A DNA stretch of 64,000 nt from the NCBI RefSeq assembly GCF_014635325.1, contig NZ_BMCT01000001.1:434001-498000 (forward strand), given 5' to 3'. Each line of letters opens with the position of its first letter. Position 1 is the stretch's first letter. Positions 37,901-44,888 of the stretch are shown here, one piece after another. Below the pieces are notes generated by a model. The model ran no database searches. It was not told the DNA's origin and was given only the letters and a program-made list of their open reading frames with translations. The position numbers and the translations under genes were made by a program. The stretch is from Azorhizobium oxalatiphilum. GTDB lineage: Bacteria > Pseudomonadota > Alphaproteobacteria > Rhizobiales > Xanthobacteraceae.

Positions 37901-38410
37901 CTGGTGCATCGCCTGCTGGCGGGCCTCGGTGCCCTGCCGGGGGAGCAACGCCGCTCCGCCGGCCTGCGCCTGCTCGACCATGTGGGGGCGGGGCTTGCGG
38001 CAGAGCTGCGCGAGGACGTGCTGGCCGAGGTGATGGGCGTGCTGGATCACGCCCCGCTTGAAACCCTGTTCGGTCCGCACAGCGCCGCCGAGGTGCCGGT
38101 GGTGGGGCGCCTCAAAGCGGTGGACGGGCGTCTGCTGCCGGTCAACGGGCGGCTGGATCGGCTGGCGGTGTTCGACGACCGGCTGGTGCTGGCCGACTTC
38201 AAGACCGACCGCACCCCGCCCCGCACCCTCGACCATATCGGCGAGGGCTATGTGGCCCAGCTGGCGCTCTATGGCGCGGTGCTGGAGAAGGTGTTTCCCG
38301 GTCGGGCGCTGGAGGCGCGGCTCGTCTATACGCGCGGCCCGCTGGTGCATGTGCTGCCGGCGGAACGGCTTCTGGCGAAGCGGGCTGAGCTGCTGGCCGG
38401 GGTGGCCTGA
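34919..38410 (+). CDS. addA: Double-strand break repair helicase-nuclease AddA
   Basis: UvrD-family helicase subunit of AddAB. 1163 residues: Walker A VSANAGSGKTHVLAQR (Lys42), LCLTYTKAAA (motif Ia), VDEAQDTSPEQW (motif II), VGDEKQSIFSFQGA (motif III), TVHGAKGLESP (motif V), LLYVALTRAEDALI (motif VI), and a C-terminal nuclease domain with VLADFKTDR at about 1095. All motifs are intact, so both helicase and nuclease should be active. It starts in a four-base overlap with addB. Pro/Ala-rich linker at about 935–985. Confidence 0.95.
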   Translation: MSGHAPKAFADTAAKAEATRRQSLAASPQISAWVSANAGSGKTHVLAQRVIRLLLQGTAPGRILCLTYTKAAAANMANRVLSILSRWAALDDAGLDVELARMDNTPPTPVLRIQARRLFAAALETPGGLKIQTIHAFCGGLLHRFPFEAGVAAGFRELDDVGRMELMARIRAELVVEAARAPGTPLGQALTRLMGEMSDSGIDDLLEAAVASRAAIAALGDEPSARVARVAGVLGIAPGLTSDGIEREMLESPHFPLEHWPDVEAVYLTSDKATDKKRGLAFRAALEAKEAAGKLAAYRDVFFKADGDPRSDKDMLTKGLRDAYPELAERLMLERDRLSTLTEQLRAVRALERTDAALTLGAEAGRRYTAEKAARGLLDFDDLIGRTADLLGRVPASFVHYKLDRGIDHVLVDEAQDTSPEQWRVVRGLVSDFFSGEGAREGVKRTLFVVGDEKQSIFSFQGADPRKFGDMRLKFAGEAGETDFKQITLPHSFRSAPGVLDAVDAVFRRESAHAGLTLDNVGPVHEAIRADAPALVELWPTVTPVARPRVDDWRRPLDEIAGDDPVTRLAERIAAFVREGIAKRIAIPSRGGRPMRAQDVLVLVRRRGRLFEAVIRALKEAGGGVDVAGADRLVVAEHIAALDLMALGDALFSPDDDLALASVLKSPLFGLDDDDLLTLCPRREGRLGDALLGFAGGAISERLERWREEARLLRPFDFYARVLGRDGGRKAMLARLGPEAADVLDEFMALARTYENLEAATLPGFLAFLRRGGAETKRDMESGRDEVRVMTVHGAKGLESPIVILADTVDLPKARTAGGLLQVTTADGAIIPVHAPRKADDSGALANARAAATDREREEYRRLLYVALTRAEDALIVCGAETRAAAKDKDHARPEGCWYELVNDALIHEAERVPAQGWEGEVLRWLKSGPPLVPAADDLPAAQSVAPLAPAPLAPLVLPPAPARPVRPSRAQPDAAGKRPGGASEGLDPRVRGDLVHRLLAGLGALPGEQRRSAGLRLLDHVGAGLAAELREDVLAEVMGVLDHAPLETLFGPHSAAEVPVVGRLKAVDGRLLPVNGRLDRLAVFDDRLVLADFKTDRTPPRTLDHIGEGYVAQLALYGAVLEKVFPGRALEARLVYTRGPLVHVLPAERLLAKRAELLAGVA

Positions 38411-38506
38411 GGGCTGCCCCTTCCACAGGCCGGGGCGGCCCGGATTGGACCGCGCGGCCCCCGTCTGCGACCATCACTTCCGGAGAGGTGCTCCGGAGGT
38501 AAGTGT

Positions 38507-38764
38507 ATGGTGGATCGTCGTTTCCCGCTGTTTGCTTTGGCTGTTGCCGGTCTTCTGGCCCTCTCGGCGGGGAGCGCCGGGGCCGAGGTGCGGTTCGGCA
38601 AGAATGTGCGGATCGGCGGCCACGATGCCTCCAACCAGACCTTTAATTCGCAGCGTCGGGGCGAATATTACATCCATCAGGGCAAGCCGAAGAACGAGGG
38701 CTGCCGCCGGCGCCAGAACCGTGATGGATCGCGCACCAAGGTCTGCCATCTCCAGCGCAAGTGA
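38507..38764 (+). CDS. Small secreted basic protein, function unknown
   Basis: 85 residues with a signal peptide (about 1–26, ending SAGA) and a mature part of about 59 residues that is strongly basic (RRRQNRDGSRTK, HLQRK), with two Cys (NEGCRR and KVCHL) that could form a disulfide in the periplasm. GGAGG (38495–38499) lies seven bases before the ATG. No family recognised. It lies between addA and trxA on the same strand. Confidence 0.75.
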   Translation: MVDRRFPLFALAVAGLLALSAGSAGAEVRFGKNVRIGGHDASNQTFNSQRRGEYYIHQGKPKNEGCRRRQNRDGSRTKVCHLQRK

Positions 38765-39084
38765 TCCTTCCGGGCGGGTGATCCACAGACCGGGCGGCCG
38801 GGGCATGTCTCCTGCGTGACGGGCGCAGGGCTCCCCTGACGCCGAAGGCCCAGCGGAAGCTCGGGCATGAGGCGGCGAGGGGCTGGTATGTCAGGACGGC
38901 GAAGGATTCCCGCATGGCCGGGTGCGGCCAGTCGCCCCCGATCCCGCGTCCGGGAGGGCGCGCCGCGACCGGCGCTACCCCCATCCCATGCGCGTGAGGC
39001 TCCTTGACGGGAAGGGGAGGGGCTTCTTACCTTGACGCCAACATTCAGTGGCTGCGGCCACGGATTCCCACGAGGTATATGATC
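38765..39084. other. Intergenic region upstream of trxA
   Basis: 320 bases, GC-rich, with no gene, strong hairpin or convincing promoter found. GAGG (39072–39075) is the ribosome binding site of trxA. TTGACG occurs at 39004 and 39032, but neither has a matching -10 at the right spacing. Confidence 0.5.
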
Positions 39085-39405
39085 ATGGCCATCGAGAAAG
39101 TGTCCGACGCGAGCTTCGAGGCCGACGTCCTCAACTCCGATACCCCCGTCGTCGTCGACTTCTGGGCCGAGTGGTGCGGCCCCTGCCGCATGGTGGCTCC
39201 GGTGCTCGAGGAGCTCTCCGGCGAGCTCGGCGGCAAGGTGAAGATCGTGAAGCTGAACGTCGACGAGAACCCGGTCACGGCGTCCAAGTTCGGCATCATG
39301 TCGATCCCGACCCTGCTGCTGTTCAAGGGCGGCCAGATCGCCTCCCGCCAGGTGGGCGCGGCCCCCAAGGCGAAGCTGGCGAGCTGGATCAACACCGCCG
39401 CCTGA
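39085..39405 (+). CDS. trxA: Thioredoxin
   Basis: Cytoplasmic disulfide reductase, 106 residues, with the WCGPC active site (Cys31, Cys34), DFWAEW before it and the cis-Pro segment [15 protein letters not shown] 39085 is preferred over ATG 39079 because the GAGG site is better spaced and MAIEKV matches common thioredoxin N-termini. It closes the divL–add block, as in many alphaproteobacteria, and is followed by a strong terminator. Confidence 0.96.
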   Translation: MAIEKVSDASFEADVLNSDTPVVVDFWAEWCGPCRMVAPVLEELSGELGGKVKIVKLNVDENPVTASKFGIMSIPTLLLFKGGQIASRQVGAAPKAKLASWINTAA

Positions 39406-39428
39406 GCGCGGATCGGCAGCAAATGTCA

Positions 39429-39456
39429 AAAGGCGGGCTTCGGCCCGCCTTTTTTA
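39429..39456 (+). terminator. Rho-independent terminator after trxA
   Basis: AAAGGCGGGC (39429–39438) pairs with GCCCGCCTTT (39443–39452) around a TTCG tetraloop, followed by more T to 39456. It lies 23 bases after trxA and just before the end of the converging flavin reductase gene. Confidence 0.95.
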
Positions 39457-39475
39457 TTGCCGTCCTGCCGCGGGC

Positions 39476-39982
39476 TTAAAGCTCCAGCTTGCGGAAGCCG
39501 CGTGCCCAATAGAGCAGGGGCCGAGCCTGCTCGGACAGGCGTGTCGCCACCACGCGGCCGAGCACGATCATGTGGGAATGGCGCTCGATCACCTCTTCCA
39601 GCTCGCAATCGAAGCTGGCGAGGGCATCTTCCAGCACCGGCGCGCCGGTGACGAGCTGGCCCCAGCGTCCATCCGCGAACCGCTCTTCCCCGTGCAGGCC
39701 CTTCATACCGGCGAAGCGCTCGGCCACCTCCCGCTGCCCGTCCGCCAGCACGTTGACCACGAAGGGCGCGCCCGCGAGCAGGCCGTCGCGCACGGAGGAG
39801 GCCTTGTTGATGCAGATGAGCAGCGTGGGCGGATCCACGGCGAACGAGGTGAGCGAACTGGCGGTCAGCCCGGTGCGGGCGGGGGCGGTGCCGGTGGTGA
39901 AGACGCTGACCGCGCCGGCCAGATGCCGCATGGCGGCCCGGTAGCCCTCGCTGACCGTCACGAGGGGAGAATCGCTCTGCAT
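39476..39982 (-). CDS. Flavin reductase-like protein (DIM6/NTAB family)
   Basis: 168 residues, the HpaC/NtaB type of FMN-binding reductase that supplies reduced flavin to a partner monooxygenase. Features: YRAAMRHLAGAVSVFTTG at the start, GLTASSLTSFAVDPPTLLICINK (FMN phosphate binding), and the later region FVVNVLADGQREVAERFAG and IVLGRVV. No partner oxygenase gene lies beside it. ATG 39982 is the first Met of the conserved domain. Confidence 0.9.
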   Translation of the reverse strand: MQSDSPLVTVSEGYRAAMRHLAGAVSVFTTGTAPARTGLTASSLTSFAVDPPTLLICINKASSVRDGLLAGAPFVVNVLADGQREVAERFAGMKGLHGEERFADGRWGQLVTGAPVLEDALASFDCELEEVIERHSHMIVLGRVVATRLSEQARPLLYWARGFRKLEL

Positions 39983-40335
39983 GTTCAAGCGGTGCCCCTC
40001 ACGATGCGGCAGGAAGGGGCGGTTTTGACCGGCATGGAGGAATTCCATTTCAAATGTCGCGCGCCAGCGCGACGGATTCCTGCGAATGTAGGGGCCATCG
40101 CGTGCATTTGCGAGGTGAACCGACGCCCGCCCGGCTTGCATACGGCACCCGGTTGCTCCACGAGAAGGCTGTCTTGATCCTGAATGCGCGCGCGTGCTGC
40201 GCGTCCTGATTGGCAGTCCCGCTCTCTGCAGCTATCACGGGACGGCCAGAGCCGGATGAGAGAATGGCCTGCGGTTCGGATTGCCTGCAATCAAAACCGC
40301 CCGTGCTCTCGTGGGAACGTTAGGGGGAGTATCCG
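39983..40335. other. Intergenic region between divergent flavin reductase and IalB genes
   Basis: 353 bases; promoters in both directions are expected. A hairpin GTCGCGC (40056–40062) / GCGCGAC (40067–40073) is the only clear structure. The ribosome binding site of the rightward gene is GGGGGAG (40323–40329). No gene seen. Confidence 0.55.
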
Positions 40336-40980
40336 ATGTCTTTTGCTTCGCTTTCCGCAGGTCGCCCGATGGTGCGCCTCGCCATCGCCGCCGGCCTTGC
40401 CATGGGTCTCTCGGTTTCCGGGGCAGCCTTTGCCCAGCAGCCCGCTGCGCCGGCCAAGCCCGCTGCACCGGCGGCGAAGCCCGCCACCCCCGCCGCCAAT
40501 GCCCAGAAGCCGGCCCTCGGCCAGGACGAGAGCGGCCCCACCCGCACCACCGCCACTTATGACGACTGGGTCGTGCGCTGCGAGCGGTCCGAGGCGGTGG
40601 GCGGTGCCCGCGTGTGCGAGGCCGCCCAGACGCTGCAGATCGGAAATGCCCAGCAGGGCCTGCAGGCGCAGATCGTGTTCGGCCGCCTGACCAAGGAGTC
40701 GCCCATGCGCCTCGTGGTGCAGCTGCCCGTGGGTGTGTGGCTGCCGGCCGGCTCCAAGTTCATCTTCGGTGAGAAGCCGCGCACCATTTCCGCCGACTAC
40801 AAGTTCTGCATCCGCGCCTGCATCGCCGATGTGGACGTGAGCGCCGACGACGTGGTCGCGCTCAGCAAGGAACAGGGCCCGGCGAAGCTGGAGTTCCTCG
40901 ACCGCAACCAGCAGCCGGTGGCGCTTGAGATTTCCTTCAAGGGCCTCGCTGCGGCGCTGGCCGCCCGCGACAAGAGCTGA
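40336..40980 (+). CDS. Invasion-associated locus B (IalB) family protein
   Basis: 214 residues. Signal peptide about 1–34 (ends AAFAQQ), a low-complexity Ala/Pro/Lys linker to about 62, then an IalB domain opening with YDDWVVRCE and containing paired Cys (VRCERS and RVCEAA; KFCIRACIADV) likely to form disulfides in the periplasm. IalB-like proteins are widespread in Rhizobiales; in Bartonella the locus is linked to erythrocyte invasion, but free-living members have no defined role. GGGGGAG lies upstream of the ATG. Confidence 0.9.
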   Translation: MSFASLSAGRPMVRLAIAAGLAMGLSVSGAAFAQQPAAPAKPAAPAAKPATPAANAQKPALGQDESGPTRTTATYDDWVVRCERSEAVGGARVCEAAQTLQIGNAQQGLQAQIVFGRLTKESPMRLVVQLPVGVWLPAGSKFIFGEKPRTISADYKFCIRACIADVDVSADDVVALSKEQGPAKLEFLDRNQQPVALEISFKGLAAALAARDKS

Positions 40981-41446
40981 TCTGCGGAAAAGGTAAACGG
41001 GCGGCCCGCAGGGTGCGCCCGCCCGTTTACCTCGCGCTGCGGGAGGCGCACGCAGGTAAAAAATTGGGGTTAACCAAGGCCCTCTGCTCCTGTAGTGTGC
41101 AACGCAAGCTGCAAGGCAGCCTGCCCGCGTATGAAGTCGGGCAGGGTGTTGGCAGAAGGCTTTGCGGGATAAACGCCTGTTCGGGCTGAGTCGTTCCGGG
41201 CCGAATTGCAAAGTGGACTTTTGGCGGGACAGGGTTCTGTAAGGACGTGTTTCGCCGAAAAGACATTGTCGACGGGGGCGTGGGGGTTTTCGAATTATTT
41301 ACCGCGATCCGTGCTCATAGGAGCTGGATCAAGGGAAATATCCCAATCCTGGCGTAGGCATTGGACGCACAAGGGTGCCGCTTGGCCGATGAGGCCGGTG
41401 ACGTCCTGATTGTGACCGGCCTGAAATCAGTCGAGTAGCGCGCATC
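40981..41446. other. Intergenic region with hairpins, upstream of the Tlde1-domain gene
   Basis: 466 bases with no gene. It begins with a strong hairpin (40991–41032), has TTAACCAAGG (41070–41079), which recurs at 9855, and a second hairpin CTGCCCG (41121–41127) / CGGGCAG (41138–41144). The right third (about 41220–41320) is poorer in GC and probably holds the promoter of the next gene. Confidence 0.6.
40991..41032. terminator. Hairpin after the IalB gene
   Basis: AGGTAAACGGGCG (40991–41003) and CGCCCGTTTACCT (41020–41032) form a perfect 13-bp stem with a 16-base loop. It starts ten bases after the stop codon. The T content is within the stem only, so termination is likely but unproven. Confidence 0.65.
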
Positions 41447-42550
41447 ATGACCTATACGGCCTGGATCGACGACGACGATGCCTACGAGGCACCTGTTGCA
41501 TCCAAGTCCAAGGTCCGTCCCGTTGTCCGGGGCGGTATCTATGTGGGTTTCGGCATTGCTGCCGCCGCCATCCTGATGGTGGCCATCGGCGGCGGCCATA
41601 GCACCGCATCCGTGCCCTCCATTGCTGAGCAGCAGTTGGCTGAGGCCCCTGCGCCCGCGCTGGTGCAGCCGCCGGAGCCCATTCTCGCTTCGCGGACGCA
41701 TGCCCGCGCCGTGGGCGATGTCTTCTCCATTCCCTCGTCCGGTTCGGTTGCCCCCGAAGGGCGCGACCTGATGTACGGCCCTGCCGTGATGGGCGAGCAG
41801 ACCGCGCTGATCCGGTCCGAGAGCACCATGGTCGCCGCGCTGGAAGAGCCGCGTGACCCGGAAGCGGTGATCGAATCGTCGGTGCGGGTGGTGCCTCTGC
41901 CCTCCGCCAATCCACTGTTCGCCAGCCGCTCGCCCGCCGAGCTGAAGGATCTCGACCACCAGCTGGTGGCGCCGCCCATGCCGACCCGCAATCCGCTGGT
42001 GGCCAGCAACCAGCGCCTCGCCGCCATCGAGCCGGCCGAGCGCACCGCGCCCGAGCGTCCTTCCATTGTCGCGCCGATCCCGCCGGGTGCGGAGAGCATG
42101 CTGCCGGGGCCGACCGACAAGTTCGCGCTGTATGATATCACCGGCAAGGTGGTCTACATGCCGAATGGCGACAAGCTGGAAGCCCATTCCGGCTATGGCG
42201 AGTATTTCGACGACCCGAAGTACGTGCACAAGAAGATGGTCGGCCCGACGCCGCCCAACGTCTACAATCTGCGCATGCGCGAGGCGCTGTTCCACGGCGT
42301 GGAAGCCATCCGCATGCTGCCGGTGGGCGACGGCCCCATGTATGGCCGCGACGGCATCCTGACGCACACCTATCTGCTGGGCGCGCGCGGCGATTCGAAC
42401 GGCTGCATCTCGTTCAAGGACTATCCGAAGTTCCTGGCCGCCTTTAAGCGCGGCGAAGTCACCCGCGTGGTGGTGGTGGCGAGCCTGCCCAAGGGGCCGG
42501 AGCCGAACAACCCGCTGCTGGCCTGGCTGTCCAAGGCCGCCGGCCACTGA
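41447..42550 (+). CDS. Membrane-anchored Tlde1-domain (DUF2778) protein, putative L,D-transpeptidase fold
   Basis: 367 residues: short cytoplasmic N-terminus with an acidic run (DDDDAYE), one membrane span (about 29–48), a long disordered Pro/Ala-rich periplasmic stalk (about 50–220) and a C-terminal catalytic domain (about 225–350). The domain has KFALYDITGKVVYMPNGDK at its start and the catalytic pattern HTYLLGARGDSNGC, with His307 and Cys320, matching L,D-transpeptidase/Tlde1 chemistry on peptidoglycan stem peptides. Tlde1 is known as a type VI effector; here the protein is anchored and without immunity or secretion genes, so a housekeeping wall-modifying role is more likely. Confidence 0.85.
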   Translation: MTYTAWIDDDDAYEAPVASKSKVRPVVRGGIYVGFGIAAAAILMVAIGGGHSTASVPSIAEQQLAEAPAPALVQPPEPILASRTHARAVGDVFSIPSSGSVAPEGRDLMYGPAVMGEQTALIRSESTMVAALEEPRDPEAVIESSVRVVPLPSANPLFASRSPAELKDLDHQLVAPPMPTRNPLVASNQRLAAIEPAERTAPERPSIVAPIPPGAESMLPGPTDKFALYDITGKVVYMPNGDKLEAHSGYGEYFDDPKYVHKKMVGPTPPNVYNLRMREALFHGVEAIRMLPVGDGPMYGRDGILTHTYLLGARGDSNGCISFKDYPKFLAAFKRGEVTRVVVVASLPKGPEPNNPLLAWLSKAAGH

Positions 42551-42581
42551 GCTGCGGGCTACTGGCCCTGCGCCTGATCTG

Positions 42582-42629
42582 AAAAAGCAAAACGCCCGGT
42601 CGCTCTCGCGGCCGGGCGTTTTGCTTTTT
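42582..42629. terminator. Strong bidirectional terminator
   Basis: AAAAAGCAAAACGCCCGG (42582–42599) and CCGGGCGTTTTGCTTTTT (42612–42629) form an 18-bp perfect stem with T runs on both strands. It lies between the converging Tlde1-domain gene (+) and the GntR gene (−). Confidence 0.95.
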
Positions 42630-42650
42630 GGGCTGACGGGTCCCGCTCGA

Positions 42651-43382
42651 TCAGCGTCCGCGCCGGGGCAGGGGCGAGGGGCGGCCGGAGAGGGCGCGCA
42701 CGAGACTGGTCTTCACGCTCGCCACATGCTCGCGCATGAGCATCTCGGCGCGATAGGCATCGCACAGCAGGATGGCGTCATAGATGCGGTGATGGTCGTC
42801 ATGCCGTCGCCGGACATCCATATGGTCGAACGAGACCACGTTGCGGTGGGAGGACTGCGGCACGCTCTGGCACAGGCGCACCATGTCGCCCAGCATGCGG
42901 CAGCGGGCGGCGTTGTGGATGGTGTCGTGGAACACGAAGTTCACGGCGCCATATGCGATGCGCTCCTCCTCGCCCAGTTCCTCCTTGGCGAGGATCTGGT
43001 CGCCTTCTTCCAGGGCGCGCTCGATGGTGGCGCGCTCCTCATCCGACAGGCCACGCTCGGCGGCGAAGCGCGCGGCCAGCGATTCCAGCATGGCCCGGAT
43101 CTCATAGGCATCCACGATCTCCGAGGTGCGGAAGCGGCGCACCGAATAGCCCCGGTTGGGCGCGTATTCCAGAAGCCCCTCGCTGGCGAGCGATTGCAGG
43201 GCCGAGCGCACCGGCGTGCGCGAGACGCCGAGCGTCTCCGACAGGCGCACCTCGTGCAGGCGCGCGCCCGGCTCAAGGTCGCCGGACAGGACGGCGGCGC
43301 GGATGCGATCCGTGACGGAAAGGGAGCGGGTCGCAGTGCCGGAGCGCGGCGGCTCCAGGGGATCGAGGGTGATGTCGGCCAT
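42651..43382 (-). CDS. GntR family regulator, FadR/FCD subfamily
   Basis: 243 residues. N-terminal winged helix (about 18–85: IRAAVLSGDLEPGARLHEVRL and the recognition segment SETLGVSRTPVRSALQ), then an all-helical FCD ligand domain (about 90–220) with the metal-binding His pattern: FHDTIHN (His152, His156), a later His-rich loop RRHDDHHRIY and REHVASV. FCD regulators bind small organic acids and usually repress a nearby catabolic operon. It is divergent from the hydrolase cluster, with a perfect palindrome in between (43559–43572). ATG 43382 was chosen as the first natural start; upstream in-frame sequence is unlike coding DNA. Confidence 0.93.
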   Translation of the reverse strand: MADITLDPLEPPRSGTATRSLSVTDRIRAAVLSGDLEPGARLHEVRLSETLGVSRTPVRSALQSLASEGLLEYAPNRGYSVRRFRTSEIVDAYEIRAMLESLAARFAAERGLSDEERATIERALEEGDQILAKEELGEEERIAYGAVNFVFHDTIHNAARCRMLGDMVRLCQSVPQSSHRNVVSFDHMDVRRRHDDHHRIYDAILLCDAYRAEMLMREHVASVKTSLVRALSGRPSPLPRRGR

Positions 43383-43558
43383 ACGGGTCCATGAACTGGG
43401 TTTGCGGCAAAAATACCCGCGCCACCCATGCCGGGGCAAGCATACAATTTTCACCGCTCGCCAAAGGTCGCCAAAAGGCGCGGGAACACAGGAAAACACT
43501 TACATTGCAGGCCATGAAGCTGAAGAATCAGGCGGGTGGCGATCAAAAATGAGGCGTC

Positions 43559-43572
43559 AAATGTATACATTT
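43559..43572. promoter_or_regulatory. Operator candidate for the GntR regulator
   Basis: AAATGTATACATTT, a perfect 14-base palindrome in the 263-base gap between the divergent GntR gene and the catabolic operon. FCD-type GntR proteins recognise short palindromes with a TGTATACA-like core. It lies five bases upstream of a possible -35 (TTGACC, 43577–43582), so binding would block the operon promoter. A related half-site, CATACAATTT, occurs near 43440 on the GntR side. Confidence 0.6.
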
Positions 43573-43576
43573 ATCG

Positions 43577-43604
43577 TTGACCCAAATGAGATTGTATTCA
43601 AAAT
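43577..43604 (+). promoter_or_regulatory. Candidate promoter of the catabolic operon
   Basis: TTGACC (43577–43582) and CAAAAT (43599–43604) are spaced 16 bases apart, a fair match to -35/-10 elements, just downstream of the operator palindrome and 42 bases before the first start codon. Confidence 0.35.
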
Positions 43605-43645
43605 CGCAGATGTTACGATCCCCGAGCGTTTATAAGGGTGGTGTC

Positions 43646-44878
43646 ATGGTAGACGTGGTCGACAGCGCGATTGAGCAAATCACCCAGAACCGTCTGCCCC
43701 ATTACGAGCCCTATGGCTGGCACCACTGGCCGGAGCATCCCTGGCTCGCCTACCAGTTTCGTCGCGGCCTCGGCGAAACGCAGGAAGGCGGCGGCTCCGT
43801 CTCCGAAGTGTTCCAGGCCGCCTCCCGCATGATCCCCGGCGATCTGGAGAGCTGGCACAAGGAGTGGATGCACATCGGCGACCGCAACTGGAAGCGCGGT
43901 GTCGAGGCGGAAGAGGCGGGCCATATCCGCACCGCCATGAACTGCATGCTGCGCGCCGCCGATTATTACCGGCAGGCCGAGTTCCATCTGGAGCCGAACG
44001 ACCCGCGCCGCCTGCCGGTGTTCGAGCAGATGGAAGCCTGCTCCAAGAAGTTCATCTCCTACCTGAACCCGCCCGGCTTCGCCGTGGACATCCCCTATGA
44101 GGACGGCAAGCCGATCTGCGGCTATTTCGTCCGCGCGCCGTTCCCCGGCGACAAGATGCCGGTGCTCATCTGCATGGGCGGCCTCGACAGCATCAAGGAC
44201 GAGATGTGGTTCATGCAGGCGCACGGCGCCCTGCAGCGTGGCATTTCCGTGCTCATGATCGACGGCCCCGGCCAGGGCGGCACCCTGCGCCGCCACGGCG
44301 TGGTGGCCCGCCCGGACACGGAAGTGGCCATCGGCAAGTGCATTGACTGGCTGCTCACCCGCGACGACGTGGACCCGGCCCGCATCGCGGTCTGCGGTTC
44401 CTCGCTCGGTGGCTATTATGCCGCCCGCGCCGGCTGCTACGAGCACCGCCTCGCCGCGGTCATCTCCCATGGCGCCATCTGGGACGTGCACGACATGTGG
44501 GGTGGCAAGGGCGAGGACTTCGGTCTCGCGATGCACATCAAGTGGGTGATGGGCGCTTCTTCCATGGCCGAGGCGATGGAGAAGGCCAAGGCCTTCACCC
44601 TCGACGGCCATCTGCAGAACATGAAGGCCCCGTACCTCATCCTGCACGGCGGCTATGACGTGCTCACCGTGAGCGCCGCCACCCAGACCCGCGACTATGC
44701 GCAGAAGCACGGCGTGAACGTCACCTTCCGCATCGTCGATCCGGAAGAGACCGGCGCCGAGCACTGCCAGCACGACAACCCCACCATCGGCCAGGAAATC
44801 CTCGCCGACTGGCTGGCCGACATCTTCGGCATCGACCAGAAGGCGTTGCTGAAGACCGGCTGGAACCCGCTGGTCTGA
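43646..44878 (+). CDS. Alpha/beta hydrolase, dihydroxypseudooxynicotine-hydrolase-like
   Basis: 410 residues. An N-terminal helical part (about 30–140) precedes an alpha/beta hydrolase core. Predicted triad: Ser253 in CGSSLGGYYAAR, Asp338 in LHGGYDVLT and His373 in GAEHCQHDN. The oxyanion region is CMGGLDSIKDE. Layout and length fit the family that includes 2,6-dihydroxypseudooxynicotine hydrolase, a C–C bond hydrolase of nicotine breakdown, but substrate cannot be assigned. First gene of the operon, divergent from gntR; AAGGGTGG lies before ATG 43646, and the next gene follows ten bases after the stop. The start was placed where the conserved sequence begins; in-frame ATGs from 43577 overlap the promoter. 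Confidence 0.88.
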   Translation: MVDVVDSAIEQITQNRLPHYEPYGWHHWPEHPWLAYQFRRGLGETQEGGGSVSEVFQAASRMIPGDLESWHKEWMHIGDRNWKRGVEAEEAGHIRTAMNCMLRAADYYRQAEFHLEPNDPRRLPVFEQMEACSKKFISYLNPPGFAVDIPYEDGKPICGYFVRAPFPGDKMPVLICMGGLDSIKDEMWFMQAHGALQRGISVLMIDGPGQGGTLRRHGVVARPDTEVAIGKCIDWLLTRDDVDPARIAVCGSSLGGYYAARAGCYEHRLAAVISHGAIWDVHDMWGGKGEDFGLAMHIKWVMGASSMAEAMEKAKAFTLDGHLQNMKAPYLILHGGYDVLTVSAATQTRDYAQKHGVNVTFRIVDPEETGAEHCQHDNPTIGQEILADWLADIFGIDQKALLKTGWNPLV

Positions 44879-44888
44879 GGCGCGCATC

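Noticed and set aside
41149-41168. Sigma-54-like sequence (TTGGCAG...TTTGCGG) upstream of the Tlde1-domain gene
   Set aside because: The distance between the GG and GC elements is one base too long, and sigma-54 promoters do not tolerate this.
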